A DNA stretch of 64,000 bases from Mycolicibacterium brumae (GCF_025215495.1 NZ_CP104302.1:62001-126000); one strand, 5' to 3'; counted from the first letter of the stretch, positions 36,598 to 48,702 are shown. The notes: generated from the letters alone by a model not told the origin. A program made the numbers and translations.

Positions 36598-39500
36598 CTA
36601 CGGCTTGATCCGGATCTCACCTGGCTTCCACAACCCACTGCGCGTCGCCGTGCCCAGCGAGATCTCGGCCGGCGGAGCGTCCACCACCGTCTCGAACCGG
36701 TGGATGGTGCCCCAGTCCTGGCCCCAGTCCCGCGACAGGTACGCCGCCATCACATGCGCCCGCAGCAGCAGGTCGGTGATGCCCAGCAGTCCGCCGTTCA
36801 TGCCGTCCTGCCAGGTGTCGGTCGACTGCAGCTTGGCGAAGTAGTCCGGCGAGATCCGGAACTTCGGGATGTCGGTGACGCCGTTGGCGTGCAGCATCGG
36901 CTGCTGGCACGGGAACACCAGCCCGACCGCCCAGTCCATCAGCACCGGCTGCTCCGAGCCGACGTACTCCTGCACGCTGCGCAGCTCGGGCACCCGCGGC
37001 GGGGTCACCGCCACCCAGTCGCCCTGGCTCAGCGACCGGTCGTTGGCCACGATCCGCACGAACGTCGCGTCGTCGGGGATCGAGGCGCGCGGGTAGCGCA
37101 GGTTGCGCCACGACGGGGTCGGGCCGACGTCATACGGGGTCAGCCGGCCGGTCGGGACCGGCGCGCCGTCGGGACCGGCGACGCCGTACTCCAGCTCCAC
37201 GTCCTGGGCCTCGGTGTGGCCGTCGGCCACGCTGTCACCGGTGATGGTGCCCGCGGCGGTCACAACCACCAGCGGGTGCGCGTCATCGCGGGCCGGCAGC
37301 GAGTACCAGGCCGAGGTCAGCACCGAGGTCTGCTGGGGGCCGTCGGTGTAGCTGCCGGCCACCGGCACCCGCGCGGGATCCAGGCCGTAGGGCAGCGGCA
37401 CCGTCGAGCCATTGACGCCCGGGGTCTTCAGCTTGACCGGCTGATCCCAGTCGTAGTCGGTGCCCGGCTTCGGGTTGTTCAGCCGGATCGACTCGGCGAC
37501 GATCTTCTCCGGCACCCCGTTCGGGGTGAAGCCGACGGGCTTATCCCCGCCCAAAGCGCCGAGCTTGCCGAAGCCGCCGCCGACCGGGGTGAGGAAGCCT
37601 TGATTCGGGTCCGGCTCGACCAGAACGTCGTCGGCCATGCCGCAGCCGCCGGCGATCGCCCGCAGATTCGCCCAGGCGTTGGAATAGGTCGGGTACTGGC
37701 GCACCGCGCCGATCAGCATCGAGGCGATGAACACCACCACCATGAAGCCGGCCATCACCGGGATCGGGGCGGCGGTCAGCACCCGCACCGCGCGGGTCTC
37801 ACCCGCCGAACGCGGAGCGAAGTGCAGATAGAACGCCCACAGTGCGGTGACCGCGAACGCCGCGAAGAACATGGTGCTGACGGTGACGCCGCCGATGGCC
37901 GGGACGGCGCCGTTGAACGGCACCCCGTAGGTGGACACGTACCACCAGCCGTTGGTGGACGCCCAGCACAGCGCCATCACGAACATCAGCGCCGACAGGA
38001 ACGCCATCCGGTTGCGCGGCGAGCGCAGCACCTTCGCCGACACCAGCACGGTGGCCACCGCGGCCATCGCCGCGCCCACCGCCGCGAACAACCCCATGTG
38101 GTGCACCCACTTGGTGGGGGTGAACATCAGGAAGAAGATGGTCGCGAAGATGACGCCCATCAGCCGCCACACCGGGTCGCGCGCCACGCCGGGCACGCGG
38201 TGGCGGCGCAGCATGATGAACATCGACGTGAACAGGCACAACGCGGTGATCATGAACCCGAATCGCCGAGAGATCGAGCCGTCGACGGTCTGCAGGATCA
38301 GGTAGTAGTAGCGCAGGTTCTCGGTGTACCACTCCTGGCTGGGCCCGATGTCGGTGCGGATCCGGGTGGCCTCCAGCACCGTCGCAAGGGTCTGGTCGGA
38401 GAACACCACCGCCAGGATCACGGTGCCCGCGGCCAGCAGCGGCGCCAGCAACGGCCACAGCCCGAACCGACGGCGTTTGTGGACCAGGATGCGGATGATC
38501 GGCCGGCCGCCGGCGACCAGCGCGGCCACGGCGATCAAACCGGTCGGCTGGATGCCGAGGGTGAATGCGGCGGTGATGATCGCCAGCGCCGCCGTCGTCA
38601 ACCTCGACGAGCCGATCGCCCGTTCCACCAGCACGTAGGTGACCAGCGCGCCGGTGGCGATCTGGCCCTCCGGGCGCAGGCCGTTGTTGAACGGCATCCA
38701 CGCCGCCAGCAGCACCATGCCCGCCGCCCACAGCGCCGGGCGCGACGAGGACACCGCGGGCCCGAGCCGGGGCAGAACCTCCCGCGATAGCAGCAGCCAA
38801 CAGATCATCGAGCACACCAGATCCGGCAGCCGGATCCACAGGCTCGCGTCGCTGACGTGCGTCATCAGCGCCAGCAGGTTGTAGTACCAGCCGAACGGGT
38901 CCTCCGGGCTGCCGAACCAGCGGAAATAGTTCGACATGTAACCGGCGTGCTCGGCCACCCGCGCCATGCCCAGGATGTAGCCGTCGTCGCTGGAGTTCGC
39001 GCCGGCGACGTACCAGATCAGGAATGCGCTGATCACCACCGCGTCGACGCGGGTGAAGTTCCGCCAGCGGCCCGGGATCAGCTTCTGCGCGCGGTGCCCG
39101 TCGGTGCGCTCGAGGCGCCACAACGCCAGCAGCGCGATCACCGTCGAGGCGATCGCCAACACGATCGCCGTCAGCTTCAACACGCTCGGCGAGCTGGTGA
39201 ACCGGGTGTCGATGGTCGCCGAGAAGCTCAGCCCCGGCGGGGCAGGGCCGACCAGGTCGGTGAACACCCCGACGATGGCGGGACGCAGGTTCGGGTCGGC
39301 GAACCCACTGGTCAGCTCGTTGCCGTCCTTGTCGGTGAGCCCGACGAAGGTGGCGAATGTGCCGGCCTCGGTGGACACGATGTCCAGGCGCTCACAGGCG
39401 GCGTTGAACACCCGGGAGCGCGGCACGCTGGCCACCACGACGTTGCGGTCGGTGACGTCGACGCGGGTGCTGGTCACGTTCACCAGCAGCGCGTTGAGCG

Positions 39501-39825
39501 CGGCCTGCTTGCCCTTGGCCGGCGCGGTACCCAGCACCAGTCCGCCCGACGGCGGCATGTCTCGCATCACCTGGCACGGGATGGACGCCTCCAGCGACAC
39601 CGGCGCCTGAGAGATCAGCGGCGCGGTGACGTCGCCGAGCTGCCCGCCCTGCGGCCAGTTCAGCACCGCGGTGGTCTGCACCACCGGCAGCATCGGGATG
39701 GACAGCGCGAGCACGAAGCCGAGCAGGCCGGCGACCGAGGCCACCCAGCGAGCGATGGTCACCTCCCGACCGGCGTCGGGCGCCGGCGGTGCTGCGGCGG
39801 GCGGCGGGGTCACGGTAGTGGTCAT
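36598..39825 (-). CDS. embB: Arabinosyltransferase EmbB
   Basis: 1075 residues (M. tuberculosis 1098). GT-C arabinofuranosyltransferase that builds the alpha-1,3-branched arabinan of arabinogalactan with EmbA. It uses decaprenyl-phospho-arabinose outside the membrane and is the main ethambutol target. About 15 membrane helices; catalytic Asp pair in [20 protein letters not shown] (Asp280-Asp281). Met287 corresponds to M. tuberculosis Met306, so the common resistance codon is wild type. The C-terminal carbohydrate-binding module ends [16 protein letters not shown], the family terminus. ATG overlaps the embA stop (ATGA). Last gene of the leftward arabinan operon. Confidence 0.97.
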   Translation of the reverse strand: MTTTVTPPPAAAPPAPDAGREVTIARWVASVAGLLGFVLALSIPMLPVVQTTAVLNWPQGGQLGDVTAPLISQAPVSLEASIPCQVMRDMPPSGGLVLGTAPAKGKQAALNALLVNVTSTRVDVTDRNVVVASVPRSRVFNAACERLDIVSTEAGTFATFVGLTDKDGNELTSGFADPNLRPAIVGVFTDLVGPAPPGLSFSATIDTRFTSSPSVLKLTAIVLAIASTVIALLALWRLERTDGHRAQKLIPGRWRNFTRVDAVVISAFLIWYVAGANSSDDGYILGMARVAEHAGYMSNYFRWFGSPEDPFGWYYNLLALMTHVSDASLWIRLPDLVCSMICWLLLSREVLPRLGPAVSSSRPALWAAGMVLLAAWMPFNNGLRPEGQIATGALVTYVLVERAIGSSRLTTAALAIITAAFTLGIQPTGLIAVAALVAGGRPIIRILVHKRRRFGLWPLLAPLLAAGTVILAVVFSDQTLATVLEATRIRTDIGPSQEWYTENLRYYYLILQTVDGSISRRFGFMITALCLFTSMFIMLRRHRVPGVARDPVWRLMGVIFATIFFLMFTPTKWVHHMGLFAAVGAAMAAVATVLVSAKVLRSPRNRMAFLSALMFVMALCWASTNGWWYVSTYGVPFNGAVPAIGGVTVSTMFFAAFAVTALWAFYLHFAPRSAGETRAVRVLTAAPIPVMAGFMVVVFIASMLIGAVRQYPTYSNAWANLRAIAGGCGMADDVLVEPDPNQGFLTPVGGGFGKLGALGGDKPVGFTPNGVPEKIVAESIRLNNPKPGTDYDWDQPVKLKTPGVNGSTVPLPYGLDPARVPVAGSYTDGPQQTSVLTSAWYSLPARDDAHPLVVVTAAGTITGDSVADGHTEAQDVELEYGVAGPDGAPVPTGRLTPYDVGPTPSWRNLRYPRASIPDDATFVRIVANDRSLSQGDWVAVTPPRVPELRSVQEYVGSEQPVLMDWAVGLVFPCQQPMLHANGVTDIPKFRISPDYFAKLQSTDTWQDGMNGGLLGITDLLLRAHVMAAYLSRDWGQDWGTIHRFETVVDAPPAEISLGTATRSGLWKPGEIRIKP

Positions 39826-42800
39826 GGCAGGGCCCTGATCGGTCCGGGGCGATACCAGCCGAATACGCGCTGGACGCCGGTGTCGACGACGGCGTCGGGC
39901 GCGTCGTCGGAGGGGATCACGCGGATGAAGCGCTCGATGGAGCCCCAGTCCCGATACCAGTCGTCACGCAGATAGGTCGGGACCGTCTCGGTGGACAGCA
40001 GCGCCTGGATATAGAGGAACGGGCCACCCGCGCGGGCGGACTGCCACTGGTTGCTCGACACCACGATCTGCTTGAAGTTCGGCAGGATCCGGTAGTCCGG
40101 CAACTCCGCGATGCCCAGCTGCTGGCCGGCCGGGCGCTGGCAGGGGAAGTTCGCCGCGGTGGCGATGTCCTGCAGCACCGGGGTGTCCGAGCCGAGGTAG
40201 TCCTGCGCGGTGGTCAGGATCGGGGAGCGCGGCGGGGTGAACGCGAACCACTGGTCCTCGCTCAAGTTCGGGTCGTCGGCGACGATCCGCACCACGTTGG
40301 CCTCCGGCGGCGCCCACGACATCGGGAAGCGCAGGTTGCGCCACGCCTTCTGCGGGATGACGTCGATCGGCTGAACCCGGCCCTGCGCGTCGGGCTTCAT
40401 CGCGGCCGGGCTGGCGGGCAGCGGCTCGAAGCCGCCGTCGGGCAGCGTCCGGCCGTACTGCAGCTTGAGGCCCTGGCCGTAGTTGAACGCGCCCTCCTCG
40501 TCGTAGGACCAGATGGCGCCCGCGGCGGCGACGGTCACCAGCGGTCGGTCCGGGCTGGGATCGGGCAGCTGGTACCAGACCGAGGTGGCCTCGGCGGCGG
40601 TGCTGTTCTCCCCGTAGGAGCCCATCACCGGGGTGGTGTCCGGGTTCAGCCCGAACGGCAGGAACACCGTCGACCCGTTGACGCCCTCGGGCCCGAATCC
40701 GCCGCCGGTGCCGGCCGCGTAGGCGTTGCCCACGTTCGGCTTGTCCGGCGGGCCGTCGGAGTTCACGGTGCCCGGGTTGCCGACGACGGGTTCGGCCGGC
40801 TCCAGGGTTTCGTTGACGCCGTTGGGGGTGAAGCCGACGGGGTCCTCGCCGCCCAGCGGGCCGTCCGCGCCGAAACGCTGGCCCGGGACGGGGGTGAGCA
40901 TGCCGGCGTTGACGTCGGCCTCGACCAGCACGTCGTCGGCCATCCCGCAGGACTTCGCGCCGGTCAGCGCGCCGACGTTCATGCTGCCGGTGGTGTAGAC
41001 GGGGTAGCGCTGCGCGAAGCCCTTGCCGAGCGAGCCGATCTCCAGCAGCACCAGCAGCACCGCCACGATCAGCATCGGGGTCGACGCCAGCAGCCGGTTG
41101 CGGCGGGTGTTGGCCACCTCGGTGTGCCCGGCGTAGTCCATCCGGAAGTGCAGCCAGGCGGTCAGCAGGCCGGTCGCGATCGCGGCGACCAGGAACATCG
41201 TCGTCACCGGATGCCCGGCCAGCACCGGCTGCTTGTCGAACCACGGCACGCCGTAGTTGTTGGTGTAGAACCAGCCGTTGATGCCAGAGGTGGCCCAGGC
41301 CAGCACGAACAGCAGCGCGGTGATGTAGAGCGCCAGATTGCGTCGGCTGTGCAGCCCGACCCTGGCGAACGCGAACGCCGTCACCGCGCCGAGTGCGCCG
41401 GCCAGCCCGGCGAACACCCCGAACTGCACCGCCCACTTGGTGGGCGTGAAGGTCAGCAGCAGCAGCCCGACAACCGTCGTTCCGACCAGCCGCCACAGCG
41501 GGCCGTTCGCCGCGCCCGGCACGTGGCCGCGGCGCAGCATCACCGCGAGCATGCCGAACAGGCACAGCAGCATCAGCAGCACCGCGAAGCGCCGGGTCAT
41601 GGTGCCGTCGTTGCTCTCCTCGACGGTCAGGAAGTAGTAGCGCAGGAAGTCCTGGTACCAGGCGATCGTCGGGCCGATCTTGTACTTGATCCGCGCGGAC
41701 TCGGCGACGGTGGCCAGCGTCTGGTCCCGGAAGATCACCACGAAGACCAGCGACAGCGCGGCGGCCAGCGGCGCCAGCTGCGGCAGCAGACCGGCTTCGG
41801 CGCGGCGGGCGCGGATGATGCCGGCCAGCGCGCGGGCTCCGACCAGCAGGGGGGCCAGCGCCGCCAGGCCCTGCGGGGCGGTGGTCGCGCTGAACACCGC
41901 CAGCACGATCGCCACGGCGGCCGGCCACAACCGGCGGGTCGCGATGGCGTTCTCCACCAGCGCCCACACCGCCAGCACGCCGAACGCGATCAGCGGCTCC
42001 GGGCGCAGGCCGTTGTTGAACGGCAGCCAGGCGGCCAGGAACACCGCCGCGCCGGTCCACACCGTGATCGGGCTGTCGGCGAGGCGTCTTCCGAGCCGTG
42101 GGATGACGAACCGGCTCAGCAGCAGCCAGGCGCCGACCCCGGCGAGGGTGGCCGGCAGCCGCAGCCATATCCCCTGGGTGCTGATCTGCGCGAACTGGGC
42201 CAGCAGCGACTGGTACCAGTCGAACGGGGCCTCGGTGGCCCCGAAGTAGCGGTAGTAGTTCGCGGTGTAGCCGGCCTCACCGGAGATCCGGGCGATGGTG
42301 GTGTTGTAGCCGTCGTCGGCAGACGTCGCGCCGATGACGTGCCACAACCCAAGCGTGCCGATCACGCCGAGATCGGCCAGCCAGGTCGACGGGGACACCT
42401 TGATCAGGCGCCGCCAGGCGTGCGCGGGTTTGCGGCCGGTCGCTTTGTCGATCATCGCCAGGCCGAGGATGGAGGCGATCACGCACAGCACGCCGAGCGT
42501 CATCGCGGCCAGCTTGAGCAGCGTGGGGGAGGTGATGAAGCGGGTGTCGACGTCGACTCGTGCTGACAGTCCCGGTTGGGGGCCCGTTTTCAGGTCGCTG
42601 AAGATCCCGGCGACCTGCGGTTTCTTGTCGACGGTGACGGTTCCCGTGGCGTCCGGGATGCCGACGAAGTCCGCGCCGACGGCGCCCGGGTCGGCCCACA
42701 CCCGGATCTCTTGACAGGCCCCGGACTCGACCTGATCACGCGGGGCGAAGGCGGTGATGGTGTCGCGGATGGCCACCGTCACCACGTCGGCGTTGGCGCG

Positions 42801-43160
42801 GATGAACAGGCCGTTGCGGCCCGCGTCGATGCCCGCGGGCGGGATGGTGGAGAGCACCAAGCCGCCGTCGTCGGGCAGGGTGGCCACCGCGGCGCACGGC
42901 ACGCTGACGAAGAGGTTCTGCGGGGCGCCGGAGACCAGCGGGGCGGTGACGTCCTGAACGAAGCCGTCGGCGCCGACGCCCTGGGGCCAGTTGATGGCGG
43001 CGGTGGTCTGCTTGACCGGCAGCAGCGGCGCCAGCGCGCACAGCAGCACACCGGCGATCCCGGCGAACAGGGCGATCAGTCGGGCGGTTTTGAGGTCGCC
43101 CAACGACGTCTTCGCGGAACTGGACGGCTCGTCGGTCCGGGTGGTTCGGTCGTCGGGCAC
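39822..43160 (-). CDS. embA: Arabinosyltransferase EmbA
   Basis: 1112 residues (M. tuberculosis 1094). Partner of EmbB in arabinogalactan arabinan branching. Conserved [16 protein letters not shown] near the first helix, the catalytic pair in [30 protein letters not shown], and the C-terminus RPGPIRALP identical to the family end. The open frame extends about 96 codons upstream, but that part is low-complexity. I chose GTG 43160 because TACCAT lies 8 nt before it and the protein then aligns with known EmbA. It is separated from embC by an unusually long 436-bp spacer. Confidence 0.94.
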   Translation of the reverse strand: MPDDRTTRTDEPSSSAKTSLGDLKTARLIALFAGIAGVLLCALAPLLPVKQTTAAINWPQGVGADGFVQDVTAPLVSGAPQNLFVSVPCAAVATLPDDGGLVLSTIPPAGIDAGRNGLFIRANADVVTVAIRDTITAFAPRDQVESGACQEIRVWADPGAVGADFVGIPDATGTVTVDKKPQVAGIFSDLKTGPQPGLSARVDVDTRFITSPTLLKLAAMTLGVLCVIASILGLAMIDKATGRKPAHAWRRLIKVSPSTWLADLGVIGTLGLWHVIGATSADDGYNTTIARISGEAGYTANYYRYFGATEAPFDWYQSLLAQFAQISTQGIWLRLPATLAGVGAWLLLSRFVIPRLGRRLADSPITVWTGAAVFLAAWLPFNNGLRPEPLIAFGVLAVWALVENAIATRRLWPAAVAIVLAVFSATTAPQGLAALAPLLVGARALAGIIRARRAEAGLLPQLAPLAAALSLVFVVIFRDQTLATVAESARIKYKIGPTIAWYQDFLRYYFLTVEESNDGTMTRRFAVLLMLLCLFGMLAVMLRRGHVPGAANGPLWRLVGTTVVGLLLLTFTPTKWAVQFGVFAGLAGALGAVTAFAFARVGLHSRRNLALYITALLFVLAWATSGINGWFYTNNYGVPWFDKQPVLAGHPVTTMFLVAAIATGLLTAWLHFRMDYAGHTEVANTRRNRLLASTPMLIVAVLLVLLEIGSLGKGFAQRYPVYTTGSMNVGALTGAKSCGMADDVLVEADVNAGMLTPVPGQRFGADGPLGGEDPVGFTPNGVNETLEPAEPVVGNPGTVNSDGPPDKPNVGNAYAAGTGGGFGPEGVNGSTVFLPFGLNPDTTPVMGSYGENSTAAEATSVWYQLPDPSPDRPLVTVAAAGAIWSYDEEGAFNYGQGLKLQYGRTLPDGGFEPLPASPAAMKPDAQGRVQPIDVIPQKAWRNLRFPMSWAPPEANVVRIVADDPNLSEDQWFAFTPPRSPILTTAQDYLGSDTPVLQDIATAANFPCQRPAGQQLGIAELPDYRILPNFKQIVVSSNQWQSARAGGPFLYIQALLSTETVPTYLRDDWYRDWGSIERFIRVIPSDDAPDAVVDTGVQRVFGWYRPGPIRALP

Positions 43161-43168
43161 GAGGATCG

Positions 43169-43174
43169 ATGGTA
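43169..43174 (-). promoter_or_regulatory. -10 box for embA-embB
   Basis: TACCAT on the minus strand, 8 nt before GTG 43160, fits a TANNNT leaderless-type promoter. Its presence suggests embAB can be transcribed apart from embC. In M. tuberculosis the embC-embA gap also carries a promoter whose mutation alters ethambutol resistance. Confidence 0.5.
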
Positions 43175-43265
43175 TTCGACGCGTTGACACCTGTTGCCGA
43201 CGCCCGCGGCGCGCCGGGAGGTTGATGCGTTCACGTGACCTCGCCTCGGTCAGCTTGGGCTGATC

Positions 43266-43341
43266 CCCGTCGGATCCCGTTGGCTTCCCGTTGGATTCCT
43301 GTTGGCTTCCCGTCGGCACCCCGTCGGCTCGCCGTCGGCGT
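43266..43341. repeat. About 7 degenerate 10-11-bp tandem repeats upstream of embA
   Basis: Units resembling CCCGTTGGCTT repeat head-to-tail with T/C and A/C variation (CCCGTCGGAT, CCCGTTGGATT, CCTGTTGGCTT, CCCGTCGGCAC). They lie about 100 bp upstream of the embA -10 box and are candidates for variable copy number. Confidence 0.7.
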
Positions 43342-43432
43342 CGGTCAGGTGGGACGCCAGTGACGTCAGGGCGAGGTTCATGGTGCTCATGGGGTTCGGG
43401 GGGCTCGCCAGTAACGGTGGGACGGAGCGCGC

Positions 43433-43493
43433 CGTCGCCAGTAACCACAGGGCGAAAATCGGCCCAGATTTCGCCCTGTGGTTATTGGCGACG
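43433..43493. repeat. 25-bp inverted repeat in the embC-embA spacer
   Basis: Left arm 43433-43457 (CGTCGCCAGTAACCACAGGG and five more bases) pairs with 43469-43493 with one G-T mismatch, leaving an 11-nt loop. Additional copies of the core CGCCAGTAAC lie at about 43407-43416, and a related CGCCAGTGAC at 43356. It could end embC transcription or be a palindromic repeat element. Confidence 0.82.
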
Positions 43494-43510
43494 AAGGACA
43501 TCGTCCTGAG

Positions 43511-43576
43511 GTCACTCGCGTCGAAGCGCGGGTGTGTGGGATCGGCCCAGGGTCACTGGCGACGAAGCGCGGGTGT
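43511..43576. repeat. 25-bp direct repeat adjacent to the palindrome
   Basis: GTCACTCGCGTCGAAGCGCG plus GGTGT (43511-43535) recurs at 43552-43576 with two differences. Its first half (GTCACTGGCGACG) is also the outer end of the 25-bp palindrome next door, so palindrome and direct repeats belong to one family. The second copy ends 20 bp from the embC stop. Confidence 0.75.
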
Positions 43577-43596
43577 CCGCGTGCGCAGGATCCGGG

Positions 43597-46500
43597 TCAG
43601 GACTGCCGCAGCGGCGCCGGGCTCCACCAACCACTGCGCACCGCGGTCCCCAGTTGCAGCTCGGCGGGCGTCGCGTCGGGGTAGTACAGGTCCAGGCGCT
43701 GCAGCGAGCCCCAGTCCCGGTACCAGTCGTCCTTCAGGTAGGTCGGGACGGTGACCGCGCGGAACAGCAGCTCGGTGATGCCCAGCGGGCCGCCGCCGAT
43801 GTAGTCCATCACCGGGGAATTGGCCTCCGCGCCGAAGCGGTCCGGCAGGATCCGCCACTTCGGCACCTCGGTGACGCCGTGGTTGTGCCCGAACGGCCGC
43901 TGGCACGGGAACGCCAGCCCGACCAGCCAGTCCAGCATCACCGGATCCGCCGACCCGACGACTTCCTGCAGGGTGTCCAGCGTCGGGATGCGCGGCGGCG
44001 TCACCGCGATCCAGTGGTTGGGGGCCAGGTCGTCGTCGGTCGCGACGATCCGGATCTGGGTGGCGTCGTCGGGGATGCCGGCCAGCGGCGCGCGCAGATT
44101 GCGCCAGGCCGGGGCCGCGCCGATGTCGGCGAACGCCATCGCGCCGGCCGGCTTGCCGTCGTCGCCGGCCCACTGCACGACGACCTCGCTGGCGTCGAAG
44201 CGGCCGGCCGCCGAGATGACCAGCAGCTGGTTGTCGTCGTCGACGCTGTCCCGGTCCGGCAGCCGGTACCAGGCCGAGCGCAGCACGGCGGGCTGCTGCA
44301 CACCGGCGCTCCAGCTGCCCATCACCGGCACCTTCGCCGGGTCCAGGTCATACGGCAGCTTCGCCCGGGAGCCGTTGATGCCCAACCGGGCGGTGGTGCC
44401 GCCGGTGGTCGACGGTTCGCCGTCGGTGACCTCGGTCGGGTCGGTGTCGGTCTGCAACCCGATGCCGGGCTGGCCCATCACCGAGTCCGGGGACACGTCC
44501 GACGGGATCCCGTTGGGGCCGAACCCGATCGCGGTGACCGCGCCGAGCGCCTTGGCCGGGTCGACGTCGACCGGGGTCAGCATGCCCTGGTTGGGATTGG
44601 ATTCGACCATCACGTCGGTGGCCAGCCCGCACGCCGAATTCGGCGCCGGGCTCAGCGACTGCAGGTTGGAGCGGCCCACCGACCAGGCCGGATACTGCGA
44701 GATCATCGCCATGGTCAGCGACACCACGTTGAACGCCACCATCGCCCAGGACGCGATCGCCAGCGGGGAGTGCAGCAGCTGCCCGAGTCGGGTGGGTTCC
44801 CACGGTTTCTCCCCACGCGCGGAGAAGTGGAACATCGCGGCCAGCAGCAGCATCAGCAGCGAGGCGCCCAGGAAGATGGTGGTGAAGCCGAACTTCATCG
44901 ACGGGAAGTCATTGGACCAGGGCACCCCGAAGTTCGACACGTACCACCAGCCGTTGACGCTGGCGAACGACAACGCCACCACGAACAGCACCACGGCCGC
45001 GTAGATGCTGCGGTTGCGCCGCGAGGTCATCACGTGCGCGGTCACGGCGACGGCGGCCAGCGCGCCGACCGACCCGGCCAGCCCGGCGAACACCCCGAAG
45101 TGGTGCGTCCACTTGGTGGGCGTCAGCATCAGCGCCAGGAACGAGATGATGGTGATGCCGACGATGCGCCGCGCCGGCCCGCCCGCGGTGCCCGGGATGT
45201 GGCCCTTGCGCAGCATCATCGCGACGACGACGGCCAGCGCCGCCAGCAGCGAGAGCACCACGAACCGCCGGGAGATGGAGCCGTCCGGGGTGGCCATGAA
45301 CAGCCGGGTGTAGCGCGTCGGCTCGTCGAACCAGGCCAGGCTCGGCCCGACCAGCGATTTGAAGGAGCTGGCCTGCAGTTCGCCGACCAGTGTCTGGTCC
45401 CGGAAGATCAGGATCGCGCAGACCGTCGCCGCGGCGGCCAGCGGCGCCAGCAGCGCGGGCAGCCCGAACTGCGCCGAGCGTCGCCGCAGGATGGTGCGCA
45501 GCGGCCCGATCGCCACCAGCAGCGCGCCGATTGAGGCGATGCCCGTCGGCCCGGAGAACAGCGTCAGCGCGCCGAGGATCATCGCGACGGCCACCGGCAG
45601 CAGCCGACTGGTGGCCACCGCGCGCTCCACCGAGCACCAGGTCAGCAGGATGCCGACGGCGATCAGCGGCTCCGGGCGCAGACCGTTATTCAGCGTCAGC
45701 CAGGTGCACAGGAACATGCCTGCCGCGGTCCAGCGCGCCGCGGTGGAATGCTTCACCGCCGCGCCCAGGCGGGGGATCACCTCGCGGCTGATCACCCACC
45801 AGCAGGCCACCGCCATCGCCAGCGTCGGCAGCCGCATCCACACGCTCGAGGTGGACACGTGCGACCACAGCGCCAGCAGGTCGTAGTACCAGCCGAACGG
45901 CGCCTCCGGGGTGCCGAACCAGCGGTAGTAGTTCGCCATGTAGCCGGCGTTCTCCGACACCCGCGCCATGGTGAGGATGTAGCCGTCGTCGCTGGTGTTG
46001 GAGCCGACGAAATGCCACCACACCAGCGTGACCAGCACCAGCACGTCCAGCGGCTTGACCGACCACCACCGGGCCGGCAGGAACCGGCGGTGCCGCATCC
46101 CGTCGGCGGTGTCCATCCGGTGCAGCGCGACCAGCGCGATCAGCGTGCACAGCACCCCGAGGATCATCGCGACGAGCTTCAGCGCGGTCGGCGCGCTGCT
46201 GTAGCGGGAGTCGACGGTCGCCGCGAAGCTCAGGCCGGGCGGCGCGGGGCCGTCCAGGTCGGTGAACACCCCGACGATCTGCGGGCGGAAGTCGTATCCG
46301 CCGCGCTCACCGGCCAGCGGCTCGTCGGCGTCGGTCTGGCTGGGGTCGATCGAGTCGGCCTGGGTGAGCCCGACGAACTCCGCGGTCACCTTGTCCGCGT
46401 GCGCGGTGAACGTCAGCTTCTCGCACTCGGGGGAGAGCACCGCGCTCATCGGGGCGACCACCACCGGGGTGTTGCGCACGATGACGTTGAGGTTGTTGTT

Positions 46501-46848
46501 GATCCGCTCGATCAGCAGACCGCGGTCGACGGCTTTCGGGGCCTGCTTGGGCACCGTCGAGAGCAGCACCGAACGGGTCCCGGTCAGCCCGGCGGCCACC
46601 TCGCAGGGGACGCTGATCTCCAGGTCGGTGGCGACGTAGGAGATCAGCGGCGCGGTGACCGATGCCAGTTCGCCGCGCTGCGGCCAGTCCAGTTCCGCGG
46701 TGGTCTGTTTGACCGGCAGCAGCGGGGTGGCCAGCGCCAGCAACGTTCCGAGCACCCCGGCGACGACGGCGACCAGCTTCGCGGTGCGGTAGTCGCCGGA
46801 CGGGGTGGTCACGGTGCTAGATGGTAATTCGCCGCCATCGCCGCGCAT
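43597..46848 (-). CDS. embC: Arabinosyltransferase EmbC
   Basis: 1083 residues (M. tuberculosis 1094). GT-C enzyme that elongates the linear arabinan of lipoarabinomannan, working outside the membrane with decaprenyl-phospho-arabinose. Family blocks visible: [35 protein letters not shown], the Asp pair in NTSDDGYILTMARVSENAGY, and FASVNGWWYVSNFGVPWSND. A long proline-motif helix bundle and a C-terminal carbohydrate-binding domain follow. ATG 46848 shares its A with the aftA TGA (one-base overlap), so it is co-translated with aftA. The downstream spacer to embA is expanded. Confidence 0.96.
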   Translation of the reverse strand: MRGDGGELPSSTVTTPSGDYRTAKLVAVVAGVLGTLLALATPLLPVKQTTAELDWPQRGELASVTAPLISYVATDLEISVPCEVAAGLTGTRSVLLSTVPKQAPKAVDRGLLIERINNNLNVIVRNTPVVVAPMSAVLSPECEKLTFTAHADKVTAEFVGLTQADSIDPSQTDADEPLAGERGGYDFRPQIVGVFTDLDGPAPPGLSFAATVDSRYSSAPTALKLVAMILGVLCTLIALVALHRMDTADGMRHRRFLPARWWSVKPLDVLVLVTLVWWHFVGSNTSDDGYILTMARVSENAGYMANYYRWFGTPEAPFGWYYDLLALWSHVSTSSVWMRLPTLAMAVACWWVISREVIPRLGAAVKHSTAARWTAAGMFLCTWLTLNNGLRPEPLIAVGILLTWCSVERAVATSRLLPVAVAMILGALTLFSGPTGIASIGALLVAIGPLRTILRRRSAQFGLPALLAPLAAAATVCAILIFRDQTLVGELQASSFKSLVGPSLAWFDEPTRYTRLFMATPDGSISRRFVVLSLLAALAVVVAMMLRKGHIPGTAGGPARRIVGITIISFLALMLTPTKWTHHFGVFAGLAGSVGALAAVAVTAHVMTSRRNRSIYAAVVLFVVALSFASVNGWWYVSNFGVPWSNDFPSMKFGFTTIFLGASLLMLLLAAMFHFSARGEKPWEPTRLGQLLHSPLAIASWAMVAFNVVSLTMAMISQYPAWSVGRSNLQSLSPAPNSACGLATDVMVESNPNQGMLTPVDVDPAKALGAVTAIGFGPNGIPSDVSPDSVMGQPGIGLQTDTDPTEVTDGEPSTTGGTTARLGINGSRAKLPYDLDPAKVPVMGSWSAGVQQPAVLRSAWYRLPDRDSVDDDNQLLVISAAGRFDASEVVVQWAGDDGKPAGAMAFADIGAAPAWRNLRAPLAGIPDDATQIRIVATDDDLAPNHWIAVTPPRIPTLDTLQEVVGSADPVMLDWLVGLAFPCQRPFGHNHGVTEVPKWRILPDRFGAEANSPVMDYIGGGPLGITELLFRAVTVPTYLKDDWYRDWGSLQRLDLYYPDATPAELQLGTAVRSGWWSPAPLRQS

Positions 46849-48701
46849 CAGGGACTCTGCCGGATTGCCAGGACGAACGGCCCGATCTCGGTCACCGCGA
46901 ACTGCGGTTCGGCGAACAGCGCCGAGTCCAGCTCGACGGTGTAGCGGCGCACATTCGGCTGGTTGGGGTACACGTCCTCGGCCAGCCGCAGCGTGTAGGT
47001 GGCGTTCGAGCCGGTGCCGCCGCCGCGACGCATCAGGAACACCGTCGGCGCCTGCCACGGCAGCTCGTCCAGCGCGGCGGCGAACTTCTCCGGGGTGCGG
47101 ATCTTGGACCAGTCCTTGATGGTCTGGGCGCGCGCGTCGAATTCCGCCAGCGGGTTGGCGTAATGGCTGGTCAGGCCCTGGAAACCGTAGTACGGGTAGA
47201 AGGCCAGGAAACCGTAGTCGGCGGTCATCACCACCGTCTGGTCCCGCGGTTTGCCGGTGGCTTCACCGATGGCGGCGTCGATCTCGGCGTAGTAGCGCTC
47301 CGCGCCCGGCGGGCGGCGGTCGGCGCGCTCGCCGTAGCCGTCGGTGTCGGTGTAGGCCACCGCCAGATCGGGTCGCAGCACGTGCGGGATGTCCTGGGAG
47401 AACGCCATGGCGCCGATGAAGCCGATCACGGTGGCCACCGGGATCAGCTTCGCGCCCCAGCGCCGGGCCGCGGACTGGGCGAGCTCGATGAACCCGAACC
47501 CGCCCGCGGCGGCCAGCAGCACCGTCAGGGTCGGCTGCAGCCGGAAACTCAGCAGCGTGGTGCCGGCCAGCGTGGTCAGCATGGACAGCAGCGACCACAG
47601 GTAGACCGAGGCGACGCCGATGGCCAGCGCACCCGCCCGGGTGGAGCTGCGGGCCCGGACGATCAGCCAGATCGTGCCGAGCATGCACAGCGCGCCGAGC
47701 AGAGAGAACTGCAGCATCGGGAAGCTGAGCACCGCGCCGTCGCCGGGCAGATAGTGCTGCGCGCTGCCGGTCCCTGACATCGGTTGCCGGCCGGCGGCCA
47801 GCAGGAACGGCGCCCAGGTGATCAGCGCGATCGGGATGGCGACGGCGGCCATCGCCAGCAACCGCAGCAGTGGGCCGACGCTACGGCGCGACGCCGCCAG
47901 CGCGAGCGCCATCACCGTCACCGTCAGCGCGGCCAGCCCTAGCAGTAGGGTGTAGAAGGTGGCGGTGACGCCCAGGAAGATCCCGGCGCCGACGAGGGCG
48001 GCGCGCCCGGAGTGAGTGGTCGCTCGCAGCCCGGCCCACGCCAGCACCAGCACCGGCGGCAGCAGCACCGTGATGATCGCGCTGTAGGGCTCCGGGGAGG
48101 CGTAGGCCAGCGTCGTCGCAGCCGTCGCTGTCGTGACCACCAGCGCGTACTCGAATCGGACCATCGCCGACCACAGCGCGAACGCCGCCGCCACCGCCAT
48201 CGCGATGGAGGCGATCGCCCACGGCTTGTACATCTCCCAGCCGGGCGTGCCGGTCAGCGCCGCGGCGCGACCGCCCAACCAGAACCAGCCCGGCGGGTAG
48301 AACGGCGGCAGTCCGGCGTAGGTCATGTCCGACAGCGCAGGGCTGTCAGTGAGCCGGGTCAGGTATTCGGTGCGGAACTGCTGGTCGACCGACACCCCGA
48401 ACAGGTACAGCCGGGTCGCGCCGAGCGCCATGCCCAGGGTGGCGACCACGAACGCCGACAGGAACGTCACCGCCGCCGCCCACGCCAACCGCGTCCGGCC
48501 GCGCCGGTGCAGCCAGCCGGCCGCGGTCAGCCCGGCCAGGCAGCCGAACTGGGCGACGGTGATCAGCGCGTGCAGTTGGTTCGACGACGGGAACGCCGGC
48601 CAGTCCACCCGCCCGATGGCCTCCAGCCCGACGACCGCGACGACGGCGGCGATCAGCGCCGCGGCCAGCAGCTGACCGGCGCCGGTGATCCCGGCCCGCA
48701 T
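46848..48701 (-). CDS. aftA: Priming arabinofuranosyltransferase AftA
   Basis: 617 residues (M. tuberculosis about 643). GT85 enzyme that transfers the first arabinofuranose residues from decaprenyl-phospho-arabinose onto the galactan chain. About 12 membrane helices; acidic [15 protein letters not shown] loop with the expected catalytic Asp. The C-terminal globular domain begins around [20 protein letters not shown]. Position directly after dprE2 (1 bp between genes) and before embC places donor synthesis and priming in one transcript. Confidence 0.94.
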   Translation of the reverse strand: MRAGITGAGQLLAAALIAAVVAVVGLEAIGRVDWPAFPSSNQLHALITVAQFGCLAGLTAAGWLHRRGRTRLAWAAAVTFLSAFVVATLGMALGATRLYLFGVSVDQQFRTEYLTRLTDSPALSDMTYAGLPPFYPPGWFWLGGRAAALTGTPGWEMYKPWAIASIAMAVAAAFALWSAMVRFEYALVVTTATAATTLAYASPEPYSAIITVLLPPVLVLAWAGLRATTHSGRAALVGAGIFLGVTATFYTLLLGLAALTVTVMALALAASRRSVGPLLRLLAMAAVAIPIALITWAPFLLAAGRQPMSGTGSAQHYLPGDGAVLSFPMLQFSLLGALCMLGTIWLIVRARSSTRAGALAIGVASVYLWSLLSMLTTLAGTTLLSFRLQPTLTVLLAAAGGFGFIELAQSAARRWGAKLIPVATVIGFIGAMAFSQDIPHVLRPDLAVAYTDTDGYGERADRRPPGAERYYAEIDAAIGEATGKPRDQTVVMTADYGFLAFYPYYGFQGLTSHYANPLAEFDARAQTIKDWSKIRTPEKFAAALDELPWQAPTVFLMRRGGGTGSNATYTLRLAEDVYPNQPNVRRYTVELDSALFAEPQFAVTEIGPFVLAIRQSP

Positions 48702-48702
48702 G

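Noticed and set aside
35833..38790. Long plus-strand frame opposite embB
   Set aside because: Shadow of the embB reading frame; Arg/His/Gln-rich with no recognisable fold.
39822..43448. Starting embA about 96 codons upstream
   Set aside because: The extra residues are Pro/Arg/Gly-rich translation of the tandem repeats. The -10 box and family alignment support GTG 43160.
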